DNA of 5,906 bases, from the NCBI GenBank assembly GCA_030271565.1, contig JARXKR010000107.1:1832-7737 (forward strand), given 5' to 3'. Made by a program: the position numbers and the translations under genes. The DNA comes from Pseudomonadota bacterium (GTDB lineage Bacteria > Pseudomonadota > Alphaproteobacteria > Sphingomonadales > Sphingomonadaceae). Position 1 is the first letter of the stretch, and each line of letters starts with the position of its first letter. Below the pieces are notes generated by a model. It worked only from the letters and a program-made list of their open reading frames with translations, had not been told where the DNA came from and ran no database searches. This document shows, piece after piece, positions 5,430 to 5,906 of this stretch.

Positions 5430-5475
5430 AGGTAGTTTCCGAGCCTCTCGTGCATGGCCAACGAGGTGCTATCGG
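5429..5475 (+). promoter_or_regulatory. Promoter with shared 18-base box, upstream of the multicopper oxidase
   Basis: GTAGTTTCCGAGCCTCTC runs from 5432 to 5449 and matches the box at 1782 in 15 of 18 positions, including the first 12. At the same 38-base offset lies TATCGG (5470-5475), a weak -10 but preceded by TGC as in an extended -10 element. The predicted start is near 5482, giving a leader of about 62 bases to ATG 5544. The copy is inverted relative to the other three because the gene it serves is on the plus strand. The preceding triplet is TAG, as at 2917-2915. Confidence 0.55.
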
Positions 5476-5543
5476 TCTTCACTGTCGGCTTGGCGCACTG
5501 TACAGAAATCGCAGGCCGCAATTCCAGAACGGAGTAACGCCAG

Positions 5544-5906
5544 ATGAATCGTCGCTATTTTTTGCAAGGTGGCGCTTCTCTGCTCGCAGTTGGGACCGGT
5601 CTGGCGCTTGCCGGCTGCGGCGATAGCAACAACGCCGCTGCGGCGTTTGCGCCCTATCCAAACGATCCGGTGCGGGCAGAGAATTTTACAAACCCGCTGT
5701 TTATCCCGGGCTCCGAGGGGCCGTTTGGCGTCCTGAACGTGACCGACACGCCGCTGACGCTCAACACCCGCGCAGCAACGTTCCCAATCCTCGGCGGACG
5801 AGCGTCGCCATTTGTGCTGTACGAGACCAGCTATGCGGGCAAAACCTATCAAAACCCGATATTCAAAATCAAGCGCGGCGGCCGGTTCGCGGCCACTTTG
5901 CAAAAC
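5544..5906 (+). CDS. Multicopper oxidase with Tat-type lipoprotein signal, C-terminus cut by window edge
   Basis: The first 121 residues are present and the frame is open to the end. The N-terminus, NRRYFLQ, is a twin-arginine motif followed by a hydrophobic stretch and the lipobox LAGC with Cys25, so the protein is probably exported folded and lipid-anchored outside the cytoplasm. After an Ala/Asn linker, residues 50-121 resemble the first cupredoxin domain of CueO/SufI/CopA-type oxidases: NPLFIPGSEGPFG (50-62), an ILGGR turn (82-86), and KTYQNPIFKIKRGGRF (100-115). The first copper-binding motif, HWHG, should follow just beyond the window, so copper ligands cannot be checked. GGAG lies 9 bases before ATG 5544. 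Such enzymes oxidise Cu(I) in the periplasm, matching the export ATPase nearby. It diverges from the type II GAPDH gene and has its own promoter box. Confidence 0.85.
   Translation, partial: MNRRYFLQGGASLLAVGTGLALAGCGDSNNAAAAFAPYPNDPVRAENFTNPLFIPGSEGPFGVLNVTDTPLTLNTRAATFPILGGRASPFVLYETSYAGKTYQNPIFKIKRGGRFAATLQN

Noticed and set aside
5335..5442. The inverted pair of boxes as terminal repeats of a small mobile element
   Set aside because: The same box occurs singly at 1782 and 2914 with promoter-like spacing, no target-site duplication is visible, and orientation follows the downstream gene each time.
1765..5449. The boxes as integron attC sites or REP-type elements
   Set aside because: The attC R-sequences (GTTRRRY/RYYYAAC) are missing, and the hairpin potential GTAG/CTAC is present only in some copies, while the GTAGTTTCCGA half is kept in nearly all.
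1739..5475. The boxes as extracytoplasmic-function sigma factor promoters
   Set aside because: GTTTCC might mimic a -35, but no conserved -10 occurs 16-17 bases later; TA-rich hexamers instead recur at 37-38 bases from the box start.
5469..5903. Minus-strand reading frame of 144 codons opposite the oxidase gene
   Set aside because: It is antisense to a gene with a ribosome binding site, a Tat/lipobox signal and multicopper oxidase similarity; its own product shows no recognisable features.

Overview
The window is a GC-rich piece of a proteobacterial metal-resistance locus, most likely alphaproteobacterial and possibly from a sphingomonad. That placement is inferred from protein style, base composition and neighbourhood, not from a marker gene. 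It is densely coded: eight protein genes, two of them cut by the window edges. I see no RNA genes, CRISPR array, transposase or insertion sequence. No gene-free stretch exceeds 300 bases; the longest is the divergent region 5296-5543.

Layout, right to left on the minus strand except the last gene. (1) A two-gene metabolic unit: an archaeal-type (type II) glyceraldehyde-3-phosphate dehydrogenase (5295-4240), then a family GH130 mannoside phosphorylase/glycosidase (4243-2915) sharing a 4-base GTGA start/stop overlap. (2) Small membrane proteins: a His-rich one-helix protein (2811-2620), an overlapping DUF5676-like protein (2636-2316) and an unrecognised four-helix protein (2226-1783). (3) A 55-residue Cys/His-rich peptide (1671-1504), then a heavy-metal (probably copper) P1B ATPase with a CPD motif (1424 to beyond base 1). 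(4) On the plus strand, diverging from the dehydrogenase, the start of a multicopper oxidase with a Tat-type lipoprotein signal (5544 to beyond 5906).

The most notable signal is an 18-base box, consensus GTAGTTTCCGAGGCTACC, present four times (offset 0 at 1782, 2914, 5345 and 5432). Each copy lies upstream of one of these four blocks and in the same orientation relative to the gene it precedes. In each case a candidate -10 hexamer starts 37-38 bases from the box start. The box therefore looks like an activator site replacing the -35 element, defining one regulon: oxidase, export ATPase with metal-binding peptides, small membrane proteins, and the dehydrogenase/GH130 pair. At the dehydrogenase the predicted transcription start falls on the ATG, suggesting a leaderless message.

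Working model (inference): the ATPase exports copper, the oxidase oxidises it outside the cytoplasm, the small Cys/His-rich proteins bind or pass it on, and the type II dehydrogenase maintains glycolytic or gluconeogenic flux when the usual GAPDH is poisoned. The metal identity, the regulator and the role of GH130 are not shown by the sequence.
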